A stretch of 64,000 bases of DNA from Lactococcus paracarnosus (GCF_006770285.1 NZ_CP017195.1:1736001-1800000), one strand, 5' to 3'; positions 37,132-50,532 are shown, counted from the stretch's first letter. Made by a program: numbers and translations. Notes: generated by a model from the letters alone, not told the origin.

Positions 37132-37761
37132 TTAATTAAAAAAAGGATTTGTATCTTTTTCTTTCCCTATCGTTGTTGCTTCCCGGTGTCCTGGAAAAAC
37201 TCTGAATTGCTCAGGTAATGTGAAAAGTTCTGTCTTGATCCCATTTAGCAAGACTTCTTTATCTCCAAAAGGGAGATCAGTTATGCCGATACTGCCACTG
37301 AATAGTGCATCTCCCGTGATGACAAAGTCATCAAATATAAAGCTCATGCTACCGGGAGAATGACCAGGTGTCGGAACAACCTTGAAAGTCATATCCCCTA
37401 AGGTGTACGTTTGATACTTTTCAAATTCATATTCAGCAGGACGGCAAATAACATCGGCAATTTCCTTATTTCTGGGTAATCCAGATAAATTCAATACCGG
37501 ATTTGTTAACCAACTTTGTTCGATTGGACTGATATATACGGGCACCTTATACTGACTACGAACTGCCTCTAAGGCCCCTATGTGATCATGATGCGCATGC
37601 GTCAGTAAGACAGCTATCGGTTTTGCTTGTGTCCGACTGATTTCTTCTTTGATGACATCGGCATTATCCCCAGGATCAACGATTAACACTGCATGATCAT
37701 TATAGATAAGATAACAGTTTTCTTTTAAAGGGCCTGTAATAATCTGTTTTACTTGTATCAT
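37132..37761 (-). CDS. Metallo-beta-lactamase fold hydrolase, glyoxalase II-like
   Basis: A 209-aa MBL hydrolase with the dinuclear metal motif THAHHDHIG, His in VPTPGHSPGS, Asp in VITGDALFSG and His in VFPGHREAT. Small single-domain members of this kind are annotated as hydroxyacylglutathione hydrolases. It lacks the C-terminal helical domain of classical glyoxalase II, so the thiol substrate is uncertain. A glyoxalase I gene lies directly upstream, which supports a role in methylglyoxal detoxification. Confidence 0.85.
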   Translation of the reverse strand: MIQVKQIITGPLKENCYLIYNDHAVLIVDPGDNADVIKEEISRTQAKPIAVLLTHAHHDHIGALEAVRSQYKVPVYISPIEQSWLTNPVLNLSGLPRNKEIADVICRPAEYEFEKYQTYTLGDMTFKVVPTPGHSPGSMSFIFDDFVITGDALFSGSIGITDLPFGDKEVLLNGIKTELFTLPEQFRVFPGHREATTIGKEKDTNPFFN

Positions 37762-37914
37762 AAAAAATCTCCTAACACGATTTAACTATCTGAAAACAGA
37801 CATGTACTATCGCTAGCATGCCTGTTTTGCTAATCCATAACCTAAATACAACTTAGTAAAAACGCTTAGACATGACCAAGCGCTCGTATTAAATGTATTG
37901 AAAGTCACCGTTTC

Positions 37915-38283
37915 TTATCTAATGACTTCAACTTTGTAGCCATCCGGATCCGTAATAAAATAATATGCTGGTGGCTCACCAGGTAAATTTTTCAAGTCAG
38001 TCACGTCAAAGCCCGCTGCTTTATGCGTTTGATGTAATCCCTCAAGATCATCAGTAGAGATCGCAATATGACCGTAACCATTTCCTAACTCATAGCCTTC
38101 TGAATCATAGTTATAAGTTAACTCTAGTTCATAGTCATCTCCTGGTAGTGTTAAATAAACTAAGGTAAATTTATATTCTGGAAAATCTCTGCGACTACTT
38201 TCTTCAAAACCAAATGATTTACTATAGAATTCAAGAGAAGCGGCTAAATTTTTGACTCTTACACAGGTATGTGCCATTTTCAT
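37915..38283 (-). CDS. gloA: Lactoylglutathione lyase (glyoxalase I)
   Basis: A 122-aa VOC-fold enzyme that isomerises the methylglyoxal-thiol adduct. Two beta-alpha-beta-beta-beta modules are visible: start HTCVRVKNLAASLEFYSKSFGF, Glu ligand in YELELTYNY, His in GYGHIAIS and Glu in GYKVEVIR. An in-frame ATG lies two codons downstream. It is transcribed from a promoter overlapped by a perfect palindrome, so expression is probably inducible. Confidence 0.92.
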   Translation of the reverse strand: MKMAHTCVRVKNLAASLEFYSKSFGFEESSRRDFPEYKFTLVYLTLPGDDYELELTYNYDSEGYELGNGYGHIAISTDDLEGLHQTHKAAGFDVTDLKNLPGEPPAYYFITDPDGYKVEVIR

Positions 38284-38399
38284 GTTTAAACTATCCTTTC
38301 ATCGTGTATCAATTATTGTGCTGTAGATTGTAATGAGATGATTTGATATCATCCTAAAATAGCAGACTGATTACTTGTAATAAATCATATCAAGCAAAA

Positions 38400-38451
38400 A
38401 CTTACGAACGTTCGTAAGTATAAGTTTATCTTATTCACATTTGGTTGTCAA
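38400..38451 (-). promoter_or_regulatory. gloA promoter with 20-bp palindromic operator
   Basis: -35 TTGACA (38451-38446), 17-bp spacer, -10 TAAACT (38428-38423). A perfect 20-bp palindrome ACTTACGAAC-GTTCGTAAGT (38400-38419) starts three bases after the -10, over the transcription start. A TetR- or similar dimeric repressor is the natural reading. The remainder of 38284-38715 holds no gene. Confidence 0.8.
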
Positions 38452-38715
38452 CTTATTGGTTTGCTGATGATATCGGAGATACATGGTATAAAAAATCATC
38501 TAGGGCTTGACGTCTTTCATGCTGTCATCAAACAATCAGCACTATAAATGATGAGTGTTCAATCTATTTTCTGAGATTAAGTACTGTCTGAGAGCACGCT
38601 AGTTTTTAAAATACTACTACTTACTATTACACCTTAATTAAACTTAATTTCCCCTACAATAGACTTACCGAAAATCAATTTAACCCATTACCTACATGCT
38701 TCCTATCAAATTCCA

Positions 38716-38756
38716 AACAAAAAAAGCCAGCAAACACAACATTTGCATAGCTTTCT
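38716..38756 (-). terminator. Terminator of the suf operon
   Basis: Nested stems AAAGC/GCTTT and GCAAA/TTTGC (38723-38734 with 38742-38754) and a T-run on the minus strand, just after sufB. Confidence 0.75.
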
Positions 38757-38760
38757 TTTC

Positions 38761-40179
38761 TTAACCCACTGAACCTTCCATTTCATACGAAATCAAGCGG
38801 TTAAGCTCAACTGCATATTCCATTGGGAGTTCTTTGGTAAAGGGTTCTACGAATCCCATGACGATCATTTCTGTTGCTTCAGATTCACTGAGGCCACGGC
38901 TCATGAGGTAGTAAAGTTGTTCCTCAGAGATTTTAGATACTTTTGCCTCATGCTCGAGGGCAACTTGTGAGTTGTGAATTTCATTAAACGGAATCGTGTC
39001 TGATTTAGACTGGTCATCCATAATGATCGTATCACACTCGATGTGGCTGACAGATTTTTTGCTGGCTGCATTAAATGTCACCTGACCACGGTAGTTGACT
39101 TCACCACCACCTTTAGCAATCGATTTAGAGACGATCGAGCTAGAGGTATTTGGTGCATTATGGATCATTTTAGCACCTGTATCTTGTACTTGTGAGCGGT
39201 TAGCAAAGGCGATAGAAAGCATGGTACCACGGGCACCAGGGCCATCTAAGTAAACCGCTGGGTATTTCATGGTAATGGCTGCACCTAAGTTACCATCGAT
39301 CCACTCTACTGTGGCATTTGACAATGCACGGGCACGTTTTGTTACCAAGTTATAGACGTTATCAGACCAGTTTTGGATAGTTGAGTAACGGACATAAGCA
39401 CCATCAAGGGCAAATATCTCAACAACGGCAGCATGGAGTGAATTACTGTTATAGGTTGGTGCTGTACAGCCCTCAACATAATGCACACTGGCACCTTCGT
39501 CAACAACGATCAAAGTCCGTTCAAACTGACCCGTATTTTCATTGTTGATCCGGAAATAGGTTTGCAAAGGAATATCGACTTTGATACCTTTTGGTACATA
39601 GATAAAGGTCCCACCTGACCAAACAGCTGAGTTTAAAGCAGCTAATTTGTTATCAGTTGGTGGTACAAGTTTCGCAAAATACTTCTTGAAAATTTCAGGA
39701 TATTCCTTCAAAGCTGAGTCTGTATCTGTAAAGACAATCCCCAGTTTTGTGAATTCGTCTTTCATGTTATGATAAACGACTTCTGACTCATATTGGGCAG
39801 AAGCACCGGCTAAATAAGCACGTTCAGCTTCTGGAATCCCGATACGTTCAAAGGTTTCCTTGATTTTTTCAGGCACATCATCCCATGAACGGGCTGGTTT
39901 ATCTGACGCTTTTTGAAAATAAATGATATCATCAAAATTAACTTGTGATAAATCTGGTCCCCATTTAGGTAGTGGGATTCTGTGGTAAGCTTCAAGTGCT
40001 TTCAAGCGGAAATCTAGCATCCATTCTGGTTCTTGTTTAGATGCTGAAATATCTCTTACGACTTGTTCAGTTAATCCGCGACCAGTTGAATAGATAGGCG
40101 TCACGTCATCGTGAAAACCAAACTGGTAATCGCCTAAGTCAACTTCTTCAATATTTGGTTTAATTATATCTTCTGCCAT
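38761..40179 (-). CDS. sufB: Fe-S cluster assembly scaffold SufB
   Basis: SufB forms the SufBC2D scaffold on which Fe-S clusters are built. The 472-aa sequence carries the SufBD beta-helix ([24 protein letters not shown]) and the C-terminal [26 protein letters not shown]. It is last in the operon, separated from sufU by tgt. Confidence 0.97.
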   Translation of the reverse strand: MAEDIIKPNIEEVDLGDYQFGFHDDVTPIYSTGRGLTEQVVRDISASKQEPEWMLDFRLKALEAYHRIPLPKWGPDLSQVNFDDIIYFQKASDKPARSWDDVPEKIKETFERIGIPEAERAYLAGASAQYESEVVYHNMKDEFTKLGIVFTDTDSALKEYPEIFKKYFAKLVPPTDNKLAALNSAVWSGGTFIYVPKGIKVDIPLQTYFRINNENTGQFERTLIVVDEGASVHYVEGCTAPTYNSNSLHAAVVEIFALDGAYVRYSTIQNWSDNVYNLVTKRARALSNATVEWIDGNLGAAITMKYPAVYLDGPGARGTMLSIAFANRSQVQDTGAKMIHNAPNTSSSIVSKSIAKGGGEVNYRGQVTFNAASKKSVSHIECDTIIMDDQSKSDTIPFNEIHNSQVALEHEAKVSKISEEQLYYLMSRGLSESEATEMIVMGFVEPFTKELPMEYAVELNRLISYEMEGSVG

Positions 40180-40227
40180 CTGTTTTGCTACCTTTCATTT
40201 TTATAACGTTTACGGTTTTAACCGATC

Positions 40228-43226
<2,999 letters not shown>

Positions 43227-43369
43227 TCACTTCTATCCTATACAAAGGGATAAGGTCCCAAGTTAAGTTTTTTATATCAGGTTAACGATCATAAGCCCTC
43301 ATAGATTTCAAACTAGCTGAAAAATTCAAACGCTGATACCTTTTGACACGATTTCTATCCGTTATATAC

Positions 43370-44632
43370 TTAACGTTTGTCTAATTTACTTTCGATCACG
43401 TCAATCATTTCTTGACGGACTTCTTTAACTGGAATTTCACCGATAACTGCGCCTAAGAAGCCACGAACAACTAAGCGTTCTGCAGTATCTTTGTCGATAC
43501 CACGACTCATCAGATAGTACATATCTTCTGGGTCAACTTGACCGATAGAGGCAGCATGACCAGCTGTTACATCATTCTCATCAATTAACAAGATTGGGTT
43601 GGCATCTGAACGTGCTTTGTCTGATAACATCAAGACACGTGACTCTTGTTGTGCATCTGCACCTTTTGCACCACGGATGATGTGGCCAATACCGTTAAAT
43701 GTCAAGGTACCAGCTTCTAAAATAACGCCATGTTGTAGGATATGTCCGATAGAATGTGGCGCATAGTTGGTCACACGTGTATCGATACCTTGGATTTGTT
43801 TACCAGATGAAATCGCCACTGCTTTAAGTTCAGCATGGCTACCTTCTCCGACCAAGTCGCTATCGAAATCTGCGATAACATTACCTTCGTTCATCACGCC
43901 AAGATTCCAGTCAATCGTTGCATTTTTTTGCAAACGACCACGACGGCTGATGAAGGTTGTTAAATTACTGCCTAAGCGGTCAATGGCTGAGAACTTAACT
44001 TGTGAGCCTTCAAGGGCGACCACTTCAACCGCGATATTAGCTGTGCTTTTTTCGCTGCCATTGCCAAGACTTTCAAAACGCTCTAAGTAAGAGACTTTTG
44101 AATGTTTACCTGCAACAAGCAAGACATGTTTGTTAAATTCAACCGCTTCATCTGAGTTTTGGTAGAAGAGACCTTGAATCGGTACATCGACTTCTACATT
44201 ATCTGGTATATATAAGACTGCTGCAGAGTTAAAGTAAGCAGTATGGTAGGCTGTTAGTTTATCTTCATCAAAGGCTAAAGCACTACCAAAATACTGTTCA
44301 ATCACTTCTGGAATTTCTTCTAAAGCTGAATAGAAATCTGTGAACACAACACCTTTGTTAACTAACTCTGGTGAGAGTTGTTCAAAGACAGTCGTCGTCC
44401 CGACTTGGATTAACTTAGGATTATCCCCTAAGTTTGTAAAGTCAACGACGTTTGGTGTTGCAACAGAATCGCTAACAGTGTGATTACCAAAGTTCCAACG
44501 GTCTAATTTCACACGTTGAATCAAGGGAAGGTTTAATTCACTAATTTTATCAAATGCCGCTTTCCGGCGTGCTTGTAACCATTCTGGTTCCGCATGCGCT
44601 TGTGAAAAAGCGATAATATTTTCTTTCGTCAT
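43370..44632 (-). CDS. sufD: Fe-S cluster assembly protein SufD
   Basis: A SufBD-family scaffold partner, 420 aa from ATG 44632 (AGAGGG upstream). The extra 20 codons in front overlap sufC and have no Shine-Dalgarno. It has the C-terminal DEEDMYYLMSRG-like stretch (VDPEDMYYLMSRGIDKDTAERLVVRGF). Confidence 0.95.
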   Translation of the reverse strand: MTKENIIAFSQAHAEPEWLQARRKAAFDKISELNLPLIQRVKLDRWNFGNHTVSDSVATPNVVDFTNLGDNPKLIQVGTTTVFEQLSPELVNKGVVFTDFYSALEEIPEVIEQYFGSALAFDEDKLTAYHTAYFNSAAVLYIPDNVEVDVPIQGLFYQNSDEAVEFNKHVLLVAGKHSKVSYLERFESLGNGSEKSTANIAVEVVALEGSQVKFSAIDRLGSNLTTFISRRGRLQKNATIDWNLGVMNEGNVIADFDSDLVGEGSHAELKAVAISSGKQIQGIDTRVTNYAPHSIGHILQHGVILEAGTLTFNGIGHIIRGAKGADAQQESRVLMLSDKARSDANPILLIDENDVTAGHAASIGQVDPEDMYYLMSRGIDKDTAERLVVRGFLGAVIGEIPVKEVRQEMIDVIESKLDKR

Positions 44633-44645
44633 ATTATTTGCCCTC

Positions 44646-45416
44646 TTAAGCTTCTTCTTTATACTCGATATTAAGCTCTTTTGCAATACCATGGTAGCCT
44701 TCAGACTCTAGACGGGCTGCAAGTTCAGGACCGCCTGTCATCACAACACGACCTTCCATCATCACATGGACAACATCAGGTGTAATGTAGTTAAGTAGAC
44801 GTTGGTAATGGGTAATAATGAGCGCACCAAAGTTTTCGCCACGAATCGCGTTGATCCCTTTTGAAACAACTTTTAGGGCATCAATATCAAGACCTGAGTC
44901 GATTTCATCTAGGATACCGAATTTTGGTTCAAGCATCAAGAGTTGCAAGATTTCGTTACGTTTTTTCTCACCGCCAGAAAAGCCTTCGTTTAGGTAACGT
45001 TCAGCCATATCTTCATGCATGTTAAGCAAAGCCATTTTTTCATCGAGTTTGTTCAAGAAATCCATGACACCGATTTTATCGTCATCTTCACGTCCAGCAT
45101 TCATCGCTGCACGCATGAATTCAGCATTGGTGATACCTGGGATTTCACTCGGATATTGCATAGCCAAGAAAAGGCCCATACGCGCACGTTCGTCGACATC
45201 CAAGTCTAAAATATTTAAGCCATCTAACAAGACTTCGCCTTGTGTCACTTCAAAATTTGGGTTACCCATAATCGCAGCAGAGAGTGTTGATTTCCCTGTA
45301 CCATTTGGTCCCATAATTGCATGTATTTCGTTAGTATTTATGGTTAAGTTTACACCTTTGAGAATTTCTTTTTCCTCAACACGAACGTGTAAATCTTTAA
45401 TTTCTAATATAGACAT
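44646..45416 (-). CDS. sufC: Fe-S assembly ATPase SufC
   Basis: The ABC-type ATPase of the SufBC2D complex, 256 aa. Walker A GPNGTGKSTL, signature SGGEKKRNEILQ, Walker B FGILDEIDSGLD, switch His in LIITHYQRLL. It starts at ATG 45416, preceded by GGAGG. First gene of sufCDSU-tgt-sufB. Confidence 0.97.
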   Translation of the reverse strand: MSILEIKDLHVRVEEKEILKGVNLTINTNEIHAIMGPNGTGKSTLSAAIMGNPNFEVTQGEVLLDGLNILDLDVDERARMGLFLAMQYPSEIPGITNAEFMRAAMNAGREDDDKIGVMDFLNKLDEKMALLNMHEDMAERYLNEGFSGGEKKRNEILQLLMLEPKFGILDEIDSGLDIDALKVVSKGINAIRGENFGALIITHYQRLLNYITPDVVHVMMEGRVVMTGGPELAARLESEGYHGIAKELNIEYKEEA

Positions 45417-45459
45417 AGTATCCTCCAAGTATTCTTAATATGACTAGTCTCATTTTAAC

Positions 45460-45492
45460 AAAAAAATAGACAAAATAGAATCATTTTGTCTA
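45460..45492 (-). terminator. Terminator of tagO
   Basis: 10-bp stem TAGACAAAAT (45467-45476) with ATTTTGTCTA (45483-45492) and seven T on the minus strand. It separates tagO from the suf operon. Confidence 0.88.
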
Positions 45493-45499
45493 GAAAGCT

Positions 45500-46672
45500 T
45501 TACATCTTGCGCTTTTTCTTCACTTCTTGTCGATAGTCACTATTACCGATAAATTTAATTAGATTGAGTAATGGGGTACGATTTTCACCTAAGACACCGA
45601 TCAGTTCAATCATAACTTCTAAGCCTATCAGACTAAATATAATCAAGAAGAATCCTCCCCAGCGAGAGGAGACATTTAGGATCAAAGCGATAAAGGAGAA
45701 CACGCCTGCTACACCGTAGATGACTAATACTGCCGCATGAGATGTCAAACCCAAGCTGAGTAGTCTGTGGTGTAAATGCATGCGGTCTGCTTCAACGATA
45801 CTACTGCCATTTAACTTGCGTCTGACCATGGCAACGACTGTATCTGTTAACGGGACACCTAAAATAATCATGGGTGTGACCACAGCGACTGCTGTCGCAT
45901 TTTTTAAGCCTTGTAGGGACAACACTGAAATCATAAACCCTAAAAAGAGTGCTCCTGTATCCCCGAGATAAATGATAGCTGGCGGGAAGTTATAAGGGAA
46001 GAATCCACCAATCGCAAATACTAAAACAAAGATAGTAATCGGCAGATAGATATCATTTGTTCCTAAAAAAAAGTAACTAACAATCCCCATAGTTGTTAAA
46101 CTGATGATGGAGACACCGCTTGCTAGGCCATCTAAACCGTCTATCAAATTTAAGGCGTTAGTGATAGCTAAAATCCAAAAAATCGTCGCCAAAAAAGATA
46201 ACCAAGTTGGAAATATCAGAAGCGGACCACCAAAGGGTATCTTAAAGTTATCAAAACGACTGGTTGTGAAAAACCAAATCACACATGCCCCTAAAATTTG
46301 GCCTGCAAATTTACTCTTGGGACCCAATTCTACGATATCATCGATCAAACCAGTTAAGGCAATGATCCCGCCACCCAGAACAAAAGGCCAGATATAATTG
46401 AAATAGGTTGCATCCGCACGGCTATAGTTCGCCAGGCCGACAAATCGTGGCAAGACAAATAAGGTGATCACAGAAAAGGCAATAAAAATGGCAACACCAC
46501 CTGCAGATGGCATCGGCTTGGTATTAATGCGGCGTGCATTTGGGTTATCAACTGCACCAATTCTTCTAGAAACCACAACCATGATTGGTGTCAAAATCAA
46601 AGCAATAATTGCTGTCACCAACAAGATAATAATATATTTAATTGTAAATGGAAATTCAGTTATATTATGCAT
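45500..46672 (-). CDS. tagO: Undecaprenyl-phosphate GlcNAc-1-phosphate transferase
   Basis: The membrane enzyme that starts wall polysaccharide or teichoic acid synthesis by moving GlcNAc-1-P onto undecaprenyl phosphate. The 390 aa have about eleven membrane segments. MraY/WecA-family motifs are present: GGVAIFIAF, FIDD-like LTGLIDDIVE, NALNLIDGLDGLASG, YLGDTGALFLGF and the His-rich HLHHRLLS loop. Single gene. Confidence 0.93.
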   Translation of the reverse strand: MHNITEFPFTIKYIIILLVTAIIALILTPIMVVVSRRIGAVDNPNARRINTKPMPSAGGVAIFIAFSVITLFVLPRFVGLANYSRADATYFNYIWPFVLGGGIIALTGLIDDIVELGPKSKFAGQILGACVIWFFTTSRFDNFKIPFGGPLLIFPTWLSFLATIFWILAITNALNLIDGLDGLASGVSIISLTTMGIVSYFFLGTNDIYLPITIFVLVFAIGGFFPYNFPPAIIYLGDTGALFLGFMISVLSLQGLKNATAVAVVTPMIILGVPLTDTVVAMVRRKLNGSSIVEADRMHLHHRLLSLGLTSHAAVLVIYGVAGVFSFIALILNVSSRWGGFFLIIFSLIGLEVMIELIGVLGENRTPLLNLIKFIGNSDYRQEVKKKRKM

Positions 46673-46774
46673 ATACCTTTATTATACCAAAAATTTAGAA
46701 AATTTTCTTTTAATCATAGGCAGCATAAAAAAAATTCCTATGACCTATTCACGTGCTTAACAGCAAATTAATAG

Positions 46775-46801
46775 CAAAAAAACAGCGATTTCTCGCCGTT
46801 T
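46775..46801 (-). terminator. Terminator overlapping the mecA stop codon
   Basis: Stem AAACAGCGA (46780-46788) with TCGCCGTTT (46793-46801), one mismatch, T-run on the minus strand. Confidence 0.75.
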
Positions 46802-47465
46802 AAATTTGTTGTAGATTTTCAAGCGCTTCATCTCTGAAAATCGTCGTCGCATGCTCTAGCAAGGTCTCTCTAGAATAATCAGATGGTTGTCCATATTCCA
46901 GCATTCTAGCACGTAATAAGCTTACTTCTTTAACGCCTTTACGTTTTTGATTGTCTAAAATCGTTAGATATAACTTATCTTGGAACTGGAACAGTTCTGA
47001 TTCTTCAACGTCATCTTTCACAACCTTACTGAGCCTAATGGCATCAGACATGGTATTAAATTTCAAAATGAAGTAGACGAAGTCTGCATGATCATCCATG
47101 ACGTCAAAATTGGGTTGCTTCTCTGAACTATCTAGCATGCTGGCTAAATCGCCCATCTGTCCCATCGCTTCATCCATCATTTCTTGTAAGCCCTCAGATC
47201 CTTCAGGAAACTGCATATTATCTATGTCCGTTTCTTCAGTCACTAATAAATCAACACCCTTAGGATGTGGTCGAACTTGAAAGGTCATCATGCCTGTATT
47301 AGTGAACTTATCTTCTATCTCAAGCTCACTAACTAGCTCATAAAAAAGCTTTTCAACCATACCTTGGTTGACTAAAAAGTCACTCATTTTGACATCATGG
47401 GCTTTTAAATCCTCAAATGTCAAAGAAATTTTTATCGTTTTATCATTAATTTGTTTGTATTCCAT
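46800..47465 (-). CDS. mecA: Adaptor protein MecA
   Basis: MecA delivers proteins (for example competence factors) to the ClpCP protease. The 221 aa have the N-terminal substrate-binding domain (MEYKQINDKTIKISLTFEDL, AHDVKMSDFLVNQ), an acidic Met-rich linker (about 75-120) and the C-terminal ClpC-binding domain (FVYFILKFNTMSDAIRLSK). Its presence fits a streptococcal or lactococcal genome. Confidence 0.95.
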   Translation of the reverse strand: MEYKQINDKTIKISLTFEDLKAHDVKMSDFLVNQGMVEKLFYELVSELEIEDKFTNTGMMTFQVRPHPKGVDLLVTEETDIDNMQFPEGSEGLQEMMDEAMGQMGDLASMLDSSEKQPNFDVMDDHADFVYFILKFNTMSDAIRLSKVVKDDVEESELFQFQDKLYLTILDNQKRKGVKEVSLLRARMLEYGQPSDYSRETLLEHATTIFRDEALENLQQI

Positions 47466-47634
47466 CGGTTACCCCGCATTTCAATTCACTAGTATTCAGA
47501 CAAGATCATCTCTGAACATTTATTATATCACAAAAGCGCTAGTTTTAGCGCTCCTGTCGTTTATTGTGCATATTGTCTTTATGGATAGAAAAACTTACCA
47601 CTATCCCATGACTAGGCAGATCATCTCTGTCAAG

Positions 47635-48372
47635 TTATAAAACCTGTGCCAAAAACTCTTGTGTGCGTAATTCTTTTGGATTGTCAAATAAGGCTTTTGG
47701 CTCTCCAGATTCGACAATTTTACCATCTGCCATAAAAATCACACGATCAGCGACTTCTTTAGCAAAGCCCATCTCGTGCGTGACGATGACCATCGTCATC
47801 CCATCCTTAGCTAGATTCTTCATAACAGATAAAACATCGCCTACCATCTCAGGGTCTAAGGCTGATGTTGGCTCGTCAAAGAGCATGACATCAGGATTCA
47901 TGGCTAAGGCACGCGCAATTGCCACACGTTGTTGTTGCCCACCAGACAAGCTTTGCGGATAAGCCTCGACTTTATCAGATAAGCCGACTTTAGCTAGTAA
48001 AGCAATCGCAACCTCTTTGGCAGCCTCTTTTGTTAATTTACCCGTGTTGACTGGTGCTAAGGTTAGATTATCAAGAACAGTTAAATTAGGAAATAGGTTA
48101 AACTGCTGAAAAACCATGCCCATTTTTTCACGATGCTTAAAGACATCTGTTGCTTTATCAGCAATATTTGTGCCTTCGAAATAAACGTCGCCTTTGGTTG
48201 GTGTCTCAAGCAGGTTCATGGTTCTGAGAAATGTTGATTTTCCAGAACCAGATGGCCCTATCATTACGACAACTTCGCCTTTTTTTATCTCAATATCTAA
48301 GCCCTTTAGCACTTCATTCTTACCGAATGACTTGTGTAAGCCTTTAATCTCAATCAAATTTGGTATGGTCAT
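47635..48372 (-). CDS. Polar amino acid ABC transporter, ATPase
   Basis: A 245-aa GlnQ/ArtP-type ATPase: Walker [14 protein letters not shown]-loop FQQFNLFPN, signature [17 protein letters not shown], Walker [15 protein letters not shown], switch VTHEMGFA. Its ATG overlaps the permease stop by 4 bp. No solute-binding protein gene is adjacent. Confidence 0.92.
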   Translation of the reverse strand: MTIPNLIEIKGLHKSFGKNEVLKGLDIEIKKGEVVVMIGPSGSGKSTFLRTMNLLETPTKGDVYFEGTNIADKATDVFKHREKMGMVFQQFNLFPNLTVLDNLTLAPVNTGKLTKEAAKEVAIALLAKVGLSDKVEAYPQSLSGGQQQRVAIARALAMNPDVMLFDEPTSALDPEMVGDVLSVMKNLAKDGMTMVIVTHEMGFAKEVADRVIFMADGKIVESGEPKALFDNPKELRTQEFLAQVL

Positions 48373-49055
48373 TTCACATATCCTCTCCCAAGTTTTTTCT
48401 CAAGTAGGTTAATCAAGCGACTCGTGATAAAGGTGACAACAAAGTAATAAACCGCAACGAGTAACCAAGGTGACAAGCTTTGATAGGTTGTTGAACTCGT
48501 CGTTTGTGCACCATTATAGAGCTCCATAACGCCAATTGTGGCAAGGAGCGAGCTATCTTTTATAATCGTCACAAACTCATTTCCTAAGGCTGGTAAAATG
48601 TTCCGAATCGCCTGAGGTAAAATGACCTTAATCATCGTTTGTCGTGGTCGAATCCCTAATGAATAGGCCGCTTCTGTCTGCCCTTTTGGTACTGCATTAA
48701 TCCCACTTCGGACGATTTCAGCCACATAAGCACCTGAATTCATCGACAAGACGATGATACCTGGCACAAGACGTGATAAATCTTCCGTTAAAATACCTAG
48801 TTGAAATTCAGGTAGTGGCATCTTACCAAGTACTTGAAACCCAATCATAATCTGTACCAACATGGGCGTCCCACGGAAAATTTCAATATAGATATTAGAT
48901 AGCCAACGAATCGGGCGTACACTAGATAACTTGCCTAAAGCGATCAAAGTCCCAAGAATCGTCCCAAAAACAACAACAAAGGCTGATATCATCAAGGTCA
49001 CGATCAAACCATCATTAAAATAGGGTAAAAATTTGTCAATAAAATTAAAACTCAT
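48369..49055 (-). CDS. Polar amino acid ABC transporter, permease
   Basis: A HisM/GlnP-family permease of 228 aa with five membrane segments and the EAA loop ([36 protein letters not shown]). The start is ATG 49055 (AGAAAGAGA upstream). Unlike L. lactis GlnP it has no fused substrate-binding domains, so it must borrow a binding protein encoded elsewhere. Confidence 0.9.
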   Translation of the reverse strand: MSFNFIDKFLPYFNDGLIVTLMISAFVVVFGTILGTLIALGKLSSVRPIRWLSNIYIEIFRGTPMLVQIMIGFQVLGKMPLPEFQLGILTEDLSRLVPGIIVLSMNSGAYVAEIVRSGINAVPKGQTEAAYSLGIRPRQTMIKVILPQAIRNILPALGNEFVTIIKDSSLLATIGVMELYNGAQTTSSTTYQSLSPWLLVAVYYFVVTFITSRLINLLEKKLGRGYVK

Positions 49056-49170
49056 ATACAATCTCTTTCTCAAAATAGTTATAAATTATTATAGCACAAT
49101 AATTTAGAAATTCACTTATTTCCTTAGATAATCCTTAAATCAACTTTCATCTCTCACGATATCGTCACAA

Positions 49171-49196
49171 AAAAAAGACGTCATGTGACGTCTCTT
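49171..49196 (-). terminator. Terminator of msmK
   Basis: Stem AGACGTC (49176-49182) with GACGTCT (49187-49193), loop of 4, followed by eight T on the minus strand. Confidence 0.87.
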
Positions 49197-49204
49197 GTCC
49201 TCTT

Positions 49205-50335
49205 TTAACCAATAATCCGTTCTTCAGTCTCCATATCAAAGAAATGTCCTTTATTCACATTAAAGGTTAAGTCGACATGATCACCTGGTTGACGAAAGTC
49301 ACGCGCATCAACTTTTGATACAAATTCAGTGTCGCCGACTTTAGAATATAGCATCGTTTCAGCACCTAGCAATTCAGAAACAACGACTTCTGCTCTGACA
49401 TGTTGATTTGGAAAGACATCCTGTACGATCACTTCCGCTGAGATATCTTCTGGTCGAATACCAAACCAGATTTTCTTGCCATCATAACCAGATTTTTTAA
49501 GTAATTTTTCTTGTCCTTCTGGAATCTGCATCTTAAGTCCGGCACCATTTCTGATGACACCACCGTTTAGTGTTACTTCAAAGAAGTTCATGGCAGGGCT
49601 ACCAATGAATCCGGCAACGAATTTATTAGCTGGTTCATTATACAGATCTTTTGGTTCGCCAATCTGTTCGATGCGACCTGTCGTCCCATCAGCACTTTTA
49701 GCCGCACTCATGATAACAATACGGTCAGCAAGTGTCATCGCTTCTGTTTGGTCATGGGTAACGTAAATCGTTGTTGCCCCAATACGACGGTGAATTTTTG
49801 CAATTTCAGCACGCATCGATACACGCAGTTTAGCGTCCAAGTTTGACAAGGGTTCATCCATCAAGAAGACTTTTGCATCACGGACGATAGCACGGCCCAT
49901 GGCCACACGTTGGCGTTGACCACCTGACATATCAGCAGGTTTACGATCTAGTAATTCTGTCAAACCAAGGATGGCAGCGGCTTCTTCTACACGCTGTTTA
50001 ATGTCATCTTTTTTATATTTACGAAGTTTCAGACCAAATGCCATATTATCAAAAACAGTCATATGAGGATAGAGGGCATAGTTTTGGAATACCATGGCGA
50101 TATCACGGTCTTTAGGTGCCACATCGTTCATCCGAACATTATCGATTGAGAACTCACCGCCAGTGATATCTTCAAGTCCAGCAATCATACGCAAGGTTGT
50201 TGACTTTCCACAGCCAGATGGCCCGACAAATACGATGAATTCTTTATCTTTAACGTCTAGGTTAAAATCTTCTACTGCCTTTATTTTAGCATTTGGATAA
50301 ACTTTATCTACATGTTCTAGTTTAAGTGTTGTCAT
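49205..50335 (-). CDS. msmK: Multiple-sugar ABC transporter ATPase (MsmK/UgpC family)
   Basis: A 376-aa ATPase with the nucleotide-binding domain (GPSGCGKSTTLRM, MSGGQRQRVAMGRAIVRD, FLMDEPLSNLDA, VTHDQTEAMT) and a C-terminal TOBE/regulatory domain (IWFGIRPEDI). In streptococci MsmK is a shared ATPase that serves several sugar permeases, which suits a stand-alone gene. A cre site lies just upstream. Confidence 0.92.
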   Translation of the reverse strand: MTTLKLEHVDKVYPNAKIKAVEDFNLDVKDKEFIVFVGPSGCGKSTTLRMIAGLEDITGGEFSIDNVRMNDVAPKDRDIAMVFQNYALYPHMTVFDNMAFGLKLRKYKKDDIKQRVEEAAAILGLTELLDRKPADMSGGQRQRVAMGRAIVRDAKVFLMDEPLSNLDAKLRVSMRAEIAKIHRRIGATTIYVTHDQTEAMTLADRIVIMSAAKSADGTTGRIEQIGEPKDLYNEPANKFVAGFIGSPAMNFFEVTLNGGVIRNGAGLKMQIPEGQEKLLKKSGYDGKKIWFGIRPEDISAEVIVQDVFPNQHVRAEVVVSELLGAETMLYSKVGDTEFVSKVDARDFRQPGDHVDLTFNVNKGHFFDMETEERIIG

Positions 50336-50372
50336 TTGGCCTACCTCTTTTTATTTGATAACTCTATTTTAT

Positions 50373-50386
50373 AGCAAACGCTTTCA
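50373..50386. promoter_or_regulatory. cre site upstream of msmK
   Basis: AGCAAACGCTTTCA (plus strand) fits the 14-bp CcpA operator consensus with one mismatch. It lies 38 bp from the msmK start, so carbon catabolite control is predicted. Confidence 0.72.
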
Positions 50387-50490
50387 TTTTAGTATGAACA
50401 AAAAGCCTATCTTTTTTGTACAATTTGCTTTTTATCCCGAAAGGTGCAGCCTATTATGTCATTTTCTATATCACTTTCGATCAAAAATAG

Positions 50491-50520
50491 AAAAAACGCA
50501 TTACCAGTAGGGTAATACGA
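50491..50520 (-). terminator. Terminator of the DEAD-box helicase gene
   Basis: Stem CGCATTACC (50497-50505) with GGTAATACG (50511-50519) and six T on the minus strand. Confidence 0.85.
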
Positions 50521-50532
50521 GTCCTCATTTTC

